From Labilibaculum sp. (GTDB taxonomy: Bacteria; Bacteroidota; Bacteroidia; Bacteroidales; Marinifilaceae): a DNA stretch of 64,000 nt. The notes beneath the pieces were generated by a model, which ran no database searches, was not told where the DNA came from, and was given only the letters and a program-made list of their open reading frames with translations. Numbering within the stretch: position 1 is the stretch's first letter; each line of letters begins with the position of its first letter. Shown here one piece after another: positions 45,249 to 54,703 of the stretch. Both the position numbers and the translations under genes were made by a program. The DNA lies in NCBI RefSeq assembly GCF_963664555.1, contig NZ_OY761461.1, positions 4,906,070-4,970,069 of the forward strand, written 5' to 3'.

Positions 45249-48029
45249 ATGACCATCCCCAACCAAAAGCACGCCAATTTATACCGATCCTTAGTCCTTA
45301 ATTCAGGAGACGCAATGTATTTGTTCAATCTTGATGGGAAATTGGTTGAGGTGAACAAACAGGCTTGTGCTAATTTGGGATACACAAGAGAAGAGCTTCT
45401 TGCTCTATCTTTATTTGACGTTGATACTGAGTACAAAACCAAAGAAAAACTTCTCGAATTTTTCTCAATTCTGAATCGTGAAAAAAATTACAAACAAACT
45501 ACCTATCACAAACGAAAAGATGGTTCAACATTTCCTGTTGAAGTTAGTATCTCTTTATTAGATGAAAACGGTAACAAACTTATACTTGGTATTTCACGCA
45601 ACATATCTGAACAGGTTGAGGTGAAACAAAATCTTTTCACCTACATTGATACACTCGAGAAAATACACCAGATTACCCTTATTTCAAAAGACATTGAAAA
45701 AATGATTTCCGATGTACTTAATGTGGTACAGGAAGTGTTTAAAGCAGACCGGGCTTTTTTTATTGCTTCTATCAATGAGAAAAAAGAGTTTCAATTGCCG
45801 CCTATTGAGATTGTTAAACCCCAGGTGCAATGTATTCCAATAAGTGACACAAGTAAATTGGCAAATAATTATCAGCAGGAACTTTTTGAAAAAAGAGAAT
45901 ATCCTGCCAATGATGTTTTCACCTCAAGCTATTTGGAATCAGATGAGAACGAGCCATATATTAAGGAACTTAATATCAAATCTGAAATGATTGTTCCAGT
46001 AACAAACATGAATAAGACAAACTATTTATTTGGAGTTCATAAGTGTTCGAAAATACGGGAATGGACTCAACTTGATAAAAAATTATTTATTGAAATCAGC
46101 AGAAGATTAGGGGATACAATCAATCGCTTGCATTATTATCACCACTTAAAGCAAAGTGAGAAAAAATACAAAACCCTTTTCGAAAATGCGCCTCTTTCCT
46201 ATCACTCTTTAAACAGCGATGGCAATATAGTTGATGTTAATAATACCTGGTTGAAGTTTTTAGGCTACAAAAAGAAAGATGTAATTGGCAAGAACTACGG
46301 TGATTTCCTTCATCCTGATTGGAAACATGTTTTTGAAACAAATTTTCCGAAATTTAAGGCTTGTGGTTATGTGAATGATGTTCATTTTAAAATCAGACAT
46401 CAAAAAGGGCACTACAAATACATCTCGCTGCAGGGTTGCACAGGTTGCCACCCTGATGGGACATTTGAAAAAACATATTGTGTATTTCAAGACATTACTT
46501 CAAGAAAAAAGGCGGAGGATGAACTAAAAGACAGTGAAGAAAGATACAGACTGTTAATGAAACAATCTCCATTTACTGTGGAAATATATGATTTAAATGG
46601 ATTACAGATTTCTGTTAACAAAGCGTACGAAGAACTTTGGCAAATACCCAAAGAAATAACTTTATTCAAATTTAATATTCTTAAAAGTCCTCAGGTTCGC
46701 TCATCGGGCATGTTAAACTATATCAAGCGTGCTTATGCCGGAGAAACACTAGATATTCCTGATTATCAGTTTACATCAGAAATTGAAGCCGGTTCTATTT
46801 ATAAAAGCCAAAGCCGATGGCTGAGAACCCGCGTTTATCCAATAAAAAATGAATTTGAGACAGTCACTCAAATTGTTTTGGTTCACCGCGATATAACCGA
46901 TCAAAAAGAAGCACAAAAGGCATTAATAAAGAAAGAAAGCCAATTTAAAACTTTTGTTCAGCGGGTTCCAATACCGCTTAGCCTTGTGAGCATCACAAGC
47001 GGAAAAATTAAATATCTGAACGATCGTTTTCTTTATACATTCGGCTATACTCTGGAGGATATTCCTCACATGGATAATTGGTGGCAATTGGCATATCCTG
47101 ATCCTGAATATCGGAAATGGGTATTGAACAACTGGGAAAAAGCCGTTGAATATGGAATAAAATATAAAACTGACATTACACCGGATATGTACAATATAAC
47201 CTGTAAAAATGGAAATGTTAAGCAAATTTTAATATCCGGAATTGTATTGGGTGATGACTTCCTTGCAAATTTTATCGATTTAACTGCACAAAAAAACACT
47301 GAAAAGGAACTGATTGCTGCTAAAGAAAAAGCAGAAGAAAGTGAGAAGTTGAAAACAGCTTTTTTAGCCAATATGAGTCATGAGATCCGGACTCCAATGA
47401 ATGGCATCCTTGGGTTTGCAGATTTGTTAAGCACACCAAAATTAAGTGGCGAAAAACGCGAAAAATACATTAAAATAATATCGCAGAGCGGGGAACGAAT
47501 GCTCGCAACAATCAATGCCATTATTGAAATTTCGAAAATTGAAACCAATCAAATCGTTAAATGCATTTCGCAAGTAAATGTAAGCGAGTTGCTCCAAAAT
47601 CAACTTCTTTTTTTCTTACCCGATGCAAACAAGAGAGAAATTAAACTAAGCGTTAGGTCCATGTTGCCAGCCGAAGAATCTCTCATCTTTACAGATTGCG
47701 CAATGTTGACCTCTATTCTTACCAACTTAATTAATAATGCCCTAAAATATACTAATTCCGGCTCAATTACATTTGGCTGCACAAAAAAGAACGATTTACT
47801 GGAATTCTTTGTAAAAGATACCGGAATTGGAATACCACAAAATGTACAAAAAAGCATCTTTGAACGATTCACTCGAGTAGATCTGGAAAACACCAAAGCA
47901 ATTGAAGGTTCTGGTCTTGGCTTATCAATAACCAAAGCCTATGTAGAATTACTCGGAGGTGAGATATGGATGGAATCGGAAAAAGGTGTAGGCTCCCAGT
48001 TCTTTTTTACCATTCCTATTAAAGGTTAA
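45249..48029 (+). CDS. Multi-PAS/GAF sensor histidine kinase
   Basis: A 926-residue kinase with no clear membrane segment, so probably cytoplasmic. Order, roughly: PAS (~10-125), GAF-like (~130-295), PAS (~305-425), PAS (~430-555), PAS (~565-685), HisKA with His711 (MSHEIRTPMNGILGF), HATPase (~805-925; NLINNALKYTNSGS, DTGIGIPQNVQ, GSGLGLSITKAYVELLGG). No receiver domain. No regulator gene adjacent, so it is an orphan kinase. The signal sensed is unknown; stacked PAS/GAF domains suggest redox, light or small ligands. Confidence 0.92.
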   Translation: MTIPNQKHANLYRSLVLNSGDAMYLFNLDGKLVEVNKQACANLGYTREELLALSLFDVDTEYKTKEKLLEFFSILNREKNYKQTTYHKRKDGSTFPVEVSISLLDENGNKLILGISRNISEQVEVKQNLFTYIDTLEKIHQITLISKDIEKMISDVLNVVQEVFKADRAFFIASINEKKEFQLPPIEIVKPQVQCIPISDTSKLANNYQQELFEKREYPANDVFTSSYLESDENEPYIKELNIKSEMIVPVTNMNKTNYLFGVHKCSKIREWTQLDKKLFIEISRRLGDTINRLHYYHHLKQSEKKYKTLFENAPLSYHSLNSDGNIVDVNNTWLKFLGYKKKDVIGKNYGDFLHPDWKHVFETNFPKFKACGYVNDVHFKIRHQKGHYKYISLQGCTGCHPDGTFEKTYCVFQDITSRKKAEDELKDSEERYRLLMKQSPFTVEIYDLNGLQISVNKAYEELWQIPKEITLFKFNILKSPQVRSSGMLNYIKRAYAGETLDIPDYQFTSEIEAGSIYKSQSRWLRTRVYPIKNEFETVTQIVLVHRDITDQKEAQKALIKKESQFKTFVQRVPIPLSLVSITSGKIKYLNDRFLYTFGYTLEDIPHMDNWWQLAYPDPEYRKWVLNNWEKAVEYGIKYKTDITPDMYNITCKNGNVKQILISGIVLGDDFLANFIDLTAQKNTEKELIAAKEKAEESEKLKTAFLANMSHEIRTPMNGILGFADLLSTPKLSGEKREKYIKIISQSGERMLATINAIIEISKIETNQIVKCISQVNVSELLQNQLLFFLPDANKREIKLSVRSMLPAEESLIFTDCAMLTSILTNLINNALKYTNSGSITFGCTKKNDLLEFFVKDTGIGIPQNVQKSIFERFTRVDLENTKAIEGSGLGLSITKAYVELLGGEIWMESEKGVGSQFFFTIPIKG

Positions 48030-48074
48030 ATACCATATTATTTAATAGTTAACGAACGTTTAAAGCCCAAATGA

Positions 48075-48098
48075 GGTTGTTGAGTGATATCAACAACC
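48075..48098. repeat. Inverted repeat after the kinase gene
   Basis: GGTTGTTGA (48075-48083) and TCAACAACC (48090-48098) form a perfect 9-bp stem. No T-run follows, so terminator function is uncertain. Confidence 0.55.
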
Positions 48099-48122
48099 CC
48101 CATTATTTATTGAGATTTTTAA

Positions 48123-48812
48123 TTAAGCTACGTCATCCCAGATATCCATTATTTCATCACATGCATTTATAAATTTTTTCATATAAAAATCTATATTTTC
48201 AGGTGCTTGATAAGTTTTCTGTTCAAAAACATCAAGAACGATGCACAATGAAGGAATTACTACTTCACTTTCTGTAGCAACAATATCATTCATAAAACGA
48301 TATAAACCCGTAGCCGCTACACGACCAGCAGATCCCTTAAACACACCACTTTTAGAAAAATGAAGCTTTATAGCTCCTACAATCTTCTGTCCATTAATCT
48401 CACCACGTATTACTAAATCAGGTGAAATACCAATTGTCAATCCATGAATGAAAATTGACTTTTGTTTTGATCGAAATCTCTCAAAAGTAAATTTTTGCAA
48501 AGAAGAATCAAGATTTGTCGTAAGAAATGATTCCAATGCTTGAATTTGACAATTTCGGTCATTCACTTGAAAATCAGTAGAACAAACTTTCTTAGCCAAT
48601 TCATTTATTTTAGCTTTAACACATAGTGGTTCAAATTCATCTTGAGCAAAAAAACTTTTTATTGCACTCTTAGCACTAGCATATCTTGCAAAAATAAATT
48701 TCTTGGGTTTTTTCTGATTTCTAATAATCGATCTTTTTCTAGCTTTTGTAGCCTCACTATACTCCCCTAACATATTCAATGATAGGTAAGGTATCTTATC
48801 ACTTTCTTCCAT
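48123..48812 (-). CDS. Hypothetical protein, possibly of the PD-(D/E)XK nuclease fold
   Basis: A 229-residue soluble protein with a basic N-terminal third (ATKARKRSIIRNQKKPKKF) and a central segment SPDLVIRGEINGQKIVGAIKLHFSK. That has the shape of a PD-(D/E)XK core (Asp in a strand, then x-I-K), but the expected acidic residue before Lys is Ala. I infer a possible, perhaps inactive, nuclease fold. It has no operon partner and is flanked by long AT-rich spacers. Confidence in coding is good, in function low. Confidence 0.55.
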   Translation of the reverse strand: MEESDKIPYLSLNMLGEYSEATKARKRSIIRNQKKPKKFIFARYASAKSAIKSFFAQDEFEPLCVKAKINELAKKVCSTDFQVNDRNCQIQALESFLTTNLDSSLQKFTFERFRSKQKSIFIHGLTIGISPDLVIRGEINGQKIVGAIKLHFSKSGVFKGSAGRVAATGLYRFMNDIVATESEVVIPSLCIVLDVFEQKTYQAPENIDFYMKKFINACDEIMDIWDDVA

Positions 48813-48952
48813 ATTATATTTTTTGTATGGATAAAAACATTAATTAATTATCCCCTAATGTTCAAAGCGGGAAACTCTGAATAGAATGCCGATTGTTAAT
48901 AAATGTTAATAAACATTCACTTTAATCAAATTAATATATACATTTGTCGACA

Positions 48953-49096
48953 CAAACAGTGCAGTTTGTCATAGTAAAGGTTGTTAGCCTCGAATGCTAT
49001 TTCTATTTAATAGGTTTATTCTAACAATTGATAAATTTAATTTATAAAACAATATAACCAGATGATCCGGACAATAACCGTGCCATCTGGATTTTT
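48953..49096 (+). ncRNA. Candidate small structured RNA
   Basis: Starts about 7 nt after TACATTTG. Contains ACAAAC/GTTTGT near its 5' end, TTGTTAG (48981-48987) / CTAACAA (49021-49027) with an inner CTATT/AATAG hairpin, and CCAGATG / CATCTGG (49058-49064, 49084-49090) followed by ATTTTT. No known family recognised; prediction only. Confidence 0.3.
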
Positions 49097-49136
49097 GGTT
49101 TACACAGTCAATATGTCACTAAAAAACATGACAAAA

Positions 49137-49168
49137 TAAAAATGCCAACTCTTACAAGTTGGCATTTT
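49137..49168. terminator. Terminator of the acyltransferase gene (bidirectional shape)
   Basis: AAAATGCCAACT pairs with AGTTGGCATTTT around a short loop. On the minus strand it lies just after the acyltransferase stop and ends in a T-rich run. Confidence 0.85.
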
Positions 49169-49190
49169 GTCATATTATATAATTATGATT

Positions 49191-49946
49191 TTATGAAACA
49201 CCATATTTCTCCTGCAAAGGCTTATTAATTACATTCCGCAGCTTTTCCGATAATGCTTCCGCATCCTGTTTGGTTAATCCTGTAGTTGGAATTAACGGAT
49301 GAATAATTACCTCGGCAATACCAGGACTCGCATTGCCTTTAAACATAGTTCCCCGCTGCAATCTTTTCCAATTGGTAGTTTGAGTAATTGGCAATATCGG
49401 AATCCCCGTTTGTATGGCGATGGAAACAGCCCCAGGTTTAAATTCTCCCAAATTAGGAGCATTTTGAGGAATGGTTCCTTCAGGCAAAATTACCAATGGA
49501 TAGCCCTCTGCAATTACATCCATCATTTTCTTAAAACTTTTTAGCGCTCCCAAACGATTGTGTCTGTCTACCAAGATATTCATCCCTGAGGTATAAAAAA
49601 TGTGAAACAAAGGCCATTTTTCAATCTCTTTTTTACCTGTAAACACAAAGTGCTGATCGAAAATAATATACAATGTTGCCGGATCGATAAAAGAGCTGTG
49701 ATTGGAGCAAATTAGAAATGGCTGACCGGTAATTATATTCTCTCTTCCCTTCACCCGAAGAAATATTCCTGATCCGTAAAGCCATACCTTTGCATACACT
49801 TTTATCACCTTAAAAGCCTTTGGGAAACGTTCTTTTTCGGATAACAAATACTTAAATACCGGATAAAAAAGCAATAATGTTATTACGAAATAAAGAAAGA
49901 AATATAGTTTGTATAAGAACCTGATTGGAAATATCAATATATTCAT
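49191..49946 (-). CDS. 1-acyl-sn-glycerol-3-phosphate acyltransferase (PlsC family)
   Basis: A 251-residue membrane-associated acyltransferase making phosphatidic acid from lysophosphatidic acid. The N-terminus is hydrophobic (~5-35). The catalytic H-X4-D motif is NHSSFIDPA (residues ~82-90), and the glycerophosphate-binding block is LPEGTIPQ (~154-161). A FTGKKEIEKWP motif lies between them. Length is typical. It could act on other acyl acceptors such as ornithine lipids. Single gene, minus strand, with its own terminator. Confidence 0.9.
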   Translation of the reverse strand: MNILIFPIRFLYKLYFFLYFVITLLLFYPVFKYLLSEKERFPKAFKVIKVYAKVWLYGSGIFLRVKGRENIITGQPFLICSNHSSFIDPATLYIIFDQHFVFTGKKEIEKWPLFHIFYTSGMNILVDRHNRLGALKSFKKMMDVIAEGYPLVILPEGTIPQNAPNLGEFKPGAVSIAIQTGIPILPITQTTNWKRLQRGTMFKGNASPGIAEVIIHPLIPTTGLTKQDAEALSEKLRNVINKPLQEKYGVS

Positions 49947-50505
49947 TTTTAAAATCTAATATTTGATTGTAATTACATCCATTTTTAGGCTATAAGCACT
50001 TGATTGTATCTGTTAACCCAAAAATTATACCTACTGTTTAATGAAGCAAAATTAAGATTTATTATCTTGAATCAGCAAATCAAGATAAAATTCTAATCAA
50101 TCCCTTTCATTTTTTGTTCATTCTCATTAATTAAAACGATAAATTTCCGACGATATTTTAATTGCGAAACTTACCTCCTGTTTATAATTCAAACTCTTCA
50201 GTTTTATCCCTCAAAATCCAATTTCAAAGTATGTCCGTTTTTAAAAGGCGAACAAACAATATAAAATTTTAGGTATGTGCGAACGCATCACAAGTTACCT
50301 TTACGTTAAACAGTAATCCGGGAAAGATAATTACTTGCAGAATATTCACATTGCAGCATAAAATTAATTTAAACTTTAACCTGAAATTCTTGTTTTAACC
50401 ATAGAATTCGGGAAAAGTGCTTGCCCCTCAACCTATTTTTTTTTGCGAAGCAATTCATAAATTAAGAAGTAAAAACGAAAAGTCCGCCCCAATATGAAAC
50501 ACTCC
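49947..50505. other. Gene-free AT-rich spacer upstream of the acyltransferase gene
   Basis: About 560 bp with no credible gene. It contains a perfect hairpin TTATCTTGA (50062-50070) / TCAAGATAA (50080-50088) and a small palindrome TGCGAACGCA (50277-50286). No function assigned. Confidence 0.5.
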
Positions 50506-50544
50506 AAAAAAGAAATGCCACTCCTTGCGGAACGGCATTTTCTT
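50506..50544 (-). terminator. Terminator of trpS
   Basis: On the minus strand AAATGCC pairs with GGCATTT, with inner GTTCCG-type pairing, followed by CTTTTTT. Confidence 0.75.
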
Positions 50545-50565
50545 GTATCTGTACAATCGTACTTT

Positions 50566-51555
50566 TTAAAATTTACGAAAACCTATTAATCTACGAACCT
50601 CTTCAAGGGTTTTAGCTGCGCTTTCGCGGGCTTTTTCTGCTCCTTGCTGAGTTACTTTCCTTAGGTAAGCATCATCTTGAGAGATATCAAGAAAACGCTC
50701 TCTGATTGGCGCTGTAAAATGAATGATATCTTCGGCCAACTGCTTTTTAAGATCACCGTAACGAACCTCACAGTTGTTGTATTTATCGTTGAAGAAATCG
50801 TAAGTATCTTTGGTCGAAACCACTTCCATTAGAGTAAATAAATTTTGAATTGCCTCCGGTTTTTCCTGATTTATAGTTGTTGGACCACTATCCGAAACAG
50901 CTTTCATCACTTTTTTACGAATATCTTTCGGATCTTCGACCAAGCCGATTGCATTTCCTTCTGATTTACCCATTTTCCCTGATCCATCCAATCCCGGAAT
51001 TTTCACAAATTCTCCGGTGAATGAATAAGGTTGAGGAATTGGGAAGGTATCTTCGCCGTATGTGTTATTAAATCTTTTTGCAAATTTTCGGGCCATTTCC
51101 AAATTCTGCTCCTGATCTTTCCCCACCGGTACTCTTTGTGCTTTATGAATTAAAATATCAGCCGCCATTAAAACCGGATAGGTTAACAAACCGGCATTCA
51201 CATTTTCGGGACTTTTGCGCGCTTTATCTTTAAAAGAAGTCGTGCGTTCCAATTCTCCCAGATAAGCATTCATGTTCATCAACAAATACAACTCAGGAAT
51301 TTCAGGAACATCACTCTGCACGTAAATAGTTGCTTTTTCAGGATCGATCCCACAAGCTAAATATTCAGCCAATACGCTTCTAACATTTGAGTGAAGATCA
51401 GCAGGAGTCGGATGTGTAGTCAAGGAATGCCAGTCAGCTATAAAGAAAAAGCAATTGTTATCGTTCTGCATTTGAACAAAATTCTTTATCGCTCCGAAAT
51501 AGTTCCCCAGGTGTAAATTTCCTGTAGATCGAATTCCACTAACTACTGTATTCAT
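50566..51555 (-). CDS. trpS: Tryptophanyl-tRNA synthetase
   Basis: A 329-residue class I aminoacyl-tRNA synthetase charging tRNA-Trp. The HIGH motif appears as GNLHLGNYFGAI (residues ~12-23), the tryptophan pocket as DWHSLTTHP, and the KMSKS motif as GKMGKSEGNAI (~194-204). YPVLMAADILIH is also typical. Full length, single gene. Confidence 0.97.
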   Translation of the reverse strand: MNTVVSGIRSTGNLHLGNYFGAIKNFVQMQNDNNCFFFIADWHSLTTHPTPADLHSNVRSVLAEYLACGIDPEKATIYVQSDVPEIPELYLLMNMNAYLGELERTTSFKDKARKSPENVNAGLLTYPVLMAADILIHKAQRVPVGKDQEQNLEMARKFAKRFNNTYGEDTFPIPQPYSFTGEFVKIPGLDGSGKMGKSEGNAIGLVEDPKDIRKKVMKAVSDSGPTTINQEKPEAIQNLFTLMEVVSTKDTYDFFNDKYNNCEVRYGDLKKQLAEDIIHFTAPIRERFLDISQDDAYLRKVTQQGAEKARESAAKTLEEVRRLIGFRKF

Positions 51556-51708
51556 GATCTGATTTATTAATAGCCCAAGTATTGAGCCGTTTATACTTTA
51601 AAAAATTATCCCGCAAAATTATGAAACGAATCGAACAAAAAAAATATTGAAGGCCTGAAATAGTGTTAATCTGCTAATATGAAGAAGATTTGTTCCAATT
51701 TGTATTCC

Positions 51709-52155
51709 TTACGCATTGATTATTTGCAGCGTAAACCATGCCCAAACAATATACCGGCACAATTTCCCTATGGCCATAAACAGAGCTACCCAAATAGGAT
51801 TACTTCTCAGCAATCCCAACCCCAAAGGAATTATATCGCCTACAATAGGTAAAAAGGCAAAAAAGGCAAGAATGCTTCCTTTGTTTTGCAGGAATAATTT
51901 TGTTTTTTCAGCCTTATCCTGCTTGATCCGAAGAAATTTTTCGATCCACTGCCACTTGCCCAAATAACCCAAATAGTAGGTTAGCATTCCTCCCAGCCAA
52001 TTCCCAAGACCAGCAACAGCAATGGTTACAGATATATCGTAACCAGAATAAACAAAAAGGCTCAAAATTGCTTCGGAACTAAACGGCAATATAGTAGCCG
52101 CTAAAAAGCTTGCTACAAACAATCCCCAATATCCATATTCAAACAAATCTGCCAT
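51709..52155 (-). CDS. YqaA/DedA-like small membrane protein
   Basis: Start taken at the ATG at 52155 (MADLFEYGYWG), 148 residues; a TTG three codons earlier is possible. The protein is polytopic, with blocks GYWGLFVASFLAATILPFSSEAIL (~7-30), GNWLGGMLTYYLGYLGKW and FLPIVGDIIPLGLGLLRSN typical of the YqaA branch of the DedA/SNARE-associated family. DedA proteins move lipid carriers such as undecaprenyl phosphate across the inner membrane; the role of the YqaA branch is less defined. Confidence 0.88.
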   Translation of the reverse strand: MADLFEYGYWGLFVASFLAATILPFSSEAILSLFVYSGYDISVTIAVAGLGNWLGGMLTYYLGYLGKWQWIEKFLRIKQDKAEKTKLFLQNKGSILAFFAFLPIVGDIIPLGLGLLRSNPIWVALFMAIGKLCRYIVWAWFTLQIINA

Positions 52156-52291
52156 AAGGCGCAAAGGTAGCTATTCAATTATAAATTAAGAATAATGAAT
52201 TAATAATAGAGGAAAGCGCACGAATTTAATTCCATCCACATTTTACTTTTCAAGACTTTTACTACTTTCCCTCTCTTCCAGACTTTTATTC

Positions 52292-52299
52292 TATCTTTG
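52292..52299 (+). promoter_or_regulatory. Candidate promoter -7 box of rbfA
   Basis: TATCTTTG fits TAnnTTTG, 22 bp before the rbfA start. No clear -33 box. Confidence 0.5.
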
Positions 52300-52321
52300 T
52301 AAAAAAAATAGAAGATTATTT

Positions 52322-52657
52322 ATGGAAACTACAAGACAAAGCAAAGTTTCAAGATTGCTGCTAAAGGATTTAAGTGAGATATTTCAGATGGAATCAAGAA
52401 ATCTTTTTGGCGGCAAAATGATTTCGGTTACTACTGTTCGTATCAGTCCTGATCTAGGACTTGCAAAAGTATATCTTAGCATTTTCCCTTCGAGTGAAAC
52501 AGAAGAGACTCTTAAATTAATTAAAATGAACACGAAAAATATTCGTAGAATTCTTGGAAATAAGGTTGGAAAACAACTTAGAATAGTTCCTGAATTGGCA
52601 TTTTTTGTTGATGATTCGTTAGATTATATCGAAAATATCAACAACTTGCTTTCATAA
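52322..52657 (+). CDS. rbfA: Ribosome-binding factor A
   Basis: A 111-residue KH-like protein needed for 16S rRNA 5' end maturation and cold adaptation. Visible: TRQSKVSRLLLKDLSEIF at the N-terminus, SVTTVRISPDLGLAKVYLSIFP (~38-59), and RIVPELAFFVDDSLDYIENINNLL at the C-terminus. Normal length. It precedes the permease gene at 52705 by 47 bp in the same direction, probably co-transcribed. Confidence 0.95.
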   Translation: METTRQSKVSRLLLKDLSEIFQMESRNLFGGKMISVTTVRISPDLGLAKVYLSIFPSSETEETLKLIKMNTKNIRRILGNKVGKQLRIVPELAFFVDDSLDYIENINNLLS

Positions 52658-52704
52658 TGCAGCTCACAAAAAAGCAGTCCATCTCTTAAGTCAATGTAAA
52701 TTAC

Positions 52705-53922
52705 TTGAACCTTCCCTTCCATATTGCAAAACGATATCTGTTTTCGAAAAAGAAACAGAATGTAATCAATGTCATTTCGATGATATCGGTTATTGGTGTT
52801 GCAATTGGAACTATGGCTCTGGTAATTGTTCTTTCGGTGTTCAATGGTTTTGATGGATTGATCCGTGACCTTTTTGGCAGCTTCGATCCTGATTTAAAAA
52901 TTCTTCCAAGTACAGGCAAAACCTTTGTTCCTGATTCTACTTTTGAGCAAATCAGGAAAATGGAAAATGTGGTTTTCTACTCTGAAGTGCTGGAAGAAAA
53001 TGCCTTGCTTAAATACGGAAACAAACAACGCCCCGCAATCATAAAAGGCGTAGATGAAGAGTTTACCTTAATGACCGGCATCGACACCATGATGGTTGAG
53101 GGTAAATTTCTGCTAAACAGTGGGAATCATCAGTTTGCAGTTCTTGGCTACGGCGTTGCATGGGATCTTGGTGTGGGGCTCACCTTTACCGATTACATTA
53201 AATTTTATGTACCCAAACGCAATGCAAAATTGGGGCTGAACCCAACGGATGCCTTTGCAACTGAATATCTGTATCCTTCGGGATATTTTACCATTCAACA
53301 AGATTTTGACTCTCAATATGTGTTGGTTCCTCTGGATTTTGCCAGAAAATTATTTGCCTACAATCATGAAGTGAGTGCCATCGAGCTATCCATTCTCAAT
53401 CAATCTGAAATTGCAGACGTAAAAGACAAAATACAACAGCTCCTGGGTGAGGATTTTGTGGTGAAAAACCGATTTGAACTTCACGATGTTTTATTTAAAA
53501 TGATGCAATCGGAGAAAATGGCTATTTTCTTTATTTTAGCTTTTATTCTTGTCATTGCATCCTTTAATGTAATTGGTTCGTTAACCATGCTTATTTTAGA
53601 TAAAAAACAAGACATTGCCACCCTGCGAAGCATGGGGGCTGAAGAAAAAACAATTCAAAAAATATTTCTGCTTGAAGGTTGGCTTATCTCTCTGTTAGGT
53701 GCAGCTATTGGTGTAGGATTGGGACTTGCCATCTGCTTTTTACAGATAAAATTTGGCTTGATTACTCTATCAGGAAATGGAGCTTTTATTATGGATTCCT
53801 ATCCCGTTGATATTCATTTTACCGATATTTTTATCATCTTTACAACTGTTGTTTCAATTGGATATGCCGCATCGCGTTATCCGGTACGATACATCACCAA
53901 ACGTTTCCTGCAATTCAATTAA
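52705..53922 (+). CDS. LolE/FtsX-type ABC transporter permease
   Basis: A 405-residue permease with four membrane helices (~20-45, ~275-300, ~320-345, ~375-392) and a large periplasmic loop, the MacB/LolC-E topology. N-terminal IAKRYLFSKKKQNVINVISMISVIGVAIGTMALVIVLSVFNGF is typical of Bacteroidota LolE-like proteins. The C-terminal FtsX domain includes KKQDIATLRSMGA. The start codon is TTG at 52705, required to keep the conserved LPFHIAKRY start. It probably extracts outer-membrane lipoproteins; the ATPase gene is not adjacent. Confidence 0.9.
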   Translation: MNLPFHIAKRYLFSKKKQNVINVISMISVIGVAIGTMALVIVLSVFNGFDGLIRDLFGSFDPDLKILPSTGKTFVPDSTFEQIRKMENVVFYSEVLEENALLKYGNKQRPAIIKGVDEEFTLMTGIDTMMVEGKFLLNSGNHQFAVLGYGVAWDLGVGLTFTDYIKFYVPKRNAKLGLNPTDAFATEYLYPSGYFTIQQDFDSQYVLVPLDFARKLFAYNHEVSAIELSILNQSEIADVKDKIQQLLGEDFVVKNRFELHDVLFKMMQSEKMAIFFILAFILVIASFNVIGSLTMLILDKKQDIATLRSMGAEEKTIQKIFLLEGWLISLLGAAIGVGLGLAICFLQIKFGLITLSGNGAFIMDSYPVDIHFTDIFIIFTTVVSIGYAASRYPVRYITKRFLQFN

Positions 53923-53975
53923 TTTGGATTGTTAAAATACCAAACTACCTAATATCCCGTTTAAATTTCTGAAGT

Positions 53976-53988
53976 GGACAAATTGTCC
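53976..53988. promoter_or_regulatory. Small palindrome upstream of the tandem paralog genes
   Basis: GGACAA-A-TTGTCC, 32 bp before the ATG at 54020. It could be an operator; no further evidence. Confidence 0.25.
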
Positions 53989-54019
53989 GGTTCAAGAAAA
54001 ACTTTTTAATAAAATTGAA

Positions 54020-54694
54020 ATGAGAAAGATTATTGTTATTTGCTTTTTTGCATTTGGTTTTTCCTTACTTGGTAACGCACAGGAAACCGCACTTACTTCG
54101 AAAGGAAAAGTTGTGATTCTTTATGAAAACGGCACATGGAAGTATGCTGATGTAAGTGTTTCAGGGGAAAGTCAGGCTCAGCAAACCGGTAATACTGTGC
54201 AAACAGCAATTGAGGAAACAACAATGTCAAATGAACCTCTTGTACTAAAAGACGCTGCTGTTGAGAAAATCACTTTTATTGAAGGACCAAGTGCAAAACT
54301 TTTAAAATATTTTAAGGATAAAAACATTGTCCGATGCGATTTTACTCTTCGCTCTAAGGATGGAAAATCTACTCTTCAAACTGATTGGAAAATTATGACT
54401 GGCGAAGCGTATTCGTACTTTGGCTATATTAAAAAAGACAGCAAACTAAGCCTGGAATTACTTGGCGGAGAAAAAATTGACCTGATTTATACTGAAGAAT
54501 TTGAACCTAAAGAATTTAGTCAATACGGGTTTTCCACTTATTCTGCTCAACTGGATTTAACCGAAGATCAGCTTAAATTACTTCAAAACAAGATTGTAAT
54601 GAAAGCGACAATGAACTGGAGCCGCAGATCCGAAGAATATCAGGTTGTGAATCCTTCTTATTTCATTAAAGCAATCCCGCAAATCACAAAATAA
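54020..54694 (+). CDS. Secreted DUF3157-like protein, tandem paralog 1
   Basis: A 224-residue protein with a signal peptide (cleavage after GNAQ, ~residue 21), then the short motif SKGKVVILYENGTWKYAD (~28-45), as found in DUF3157-type proteins. The central and C-terminal parts (LQTDWKIMTGEAYSYFGYI, EEFEPKEFSQYGFSTYSAQLDL, NWSRRSEEYQVVNPSYFIK) are shared with the next gene, only 9 bp away. Function unknown; periplasmic or outer-membrane associated. Confidence 0.7.
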   Translation: MRKIIVICFFAFGFSLLGNAQETALTSKGKVVILYENGTWKYADVSVSGESQAQQTGNTVQTAIEETTMSNEPLVLKDAAVEKITFIEGPSAKLLKYFKDKNIVRCDFTLRSKDGKSTLQTDWKIMTGEAYSYFGYIKKDSKLSLELLGGEKIDLIYTEEFEPKEFSQYGFSTYSAQLDLTEDQLKLLQNKIVMKATMNWSRRSEEYQVVNPSYFIKAIPQITK

Positions 54695-54703
54695 AACAAC
54701 CGC

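Larger units (their letters stand above)
48813..49190. other. 378-bp spacer with a possible structured RNA
   Basis: Contains, on the plus strand, a TACATTTG box (48939-48946), nested hairpins and a terminator-like stem (see the ncRNA entry), then the acyltransferase terminator. No ORF seen. Confidence 0.4.
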
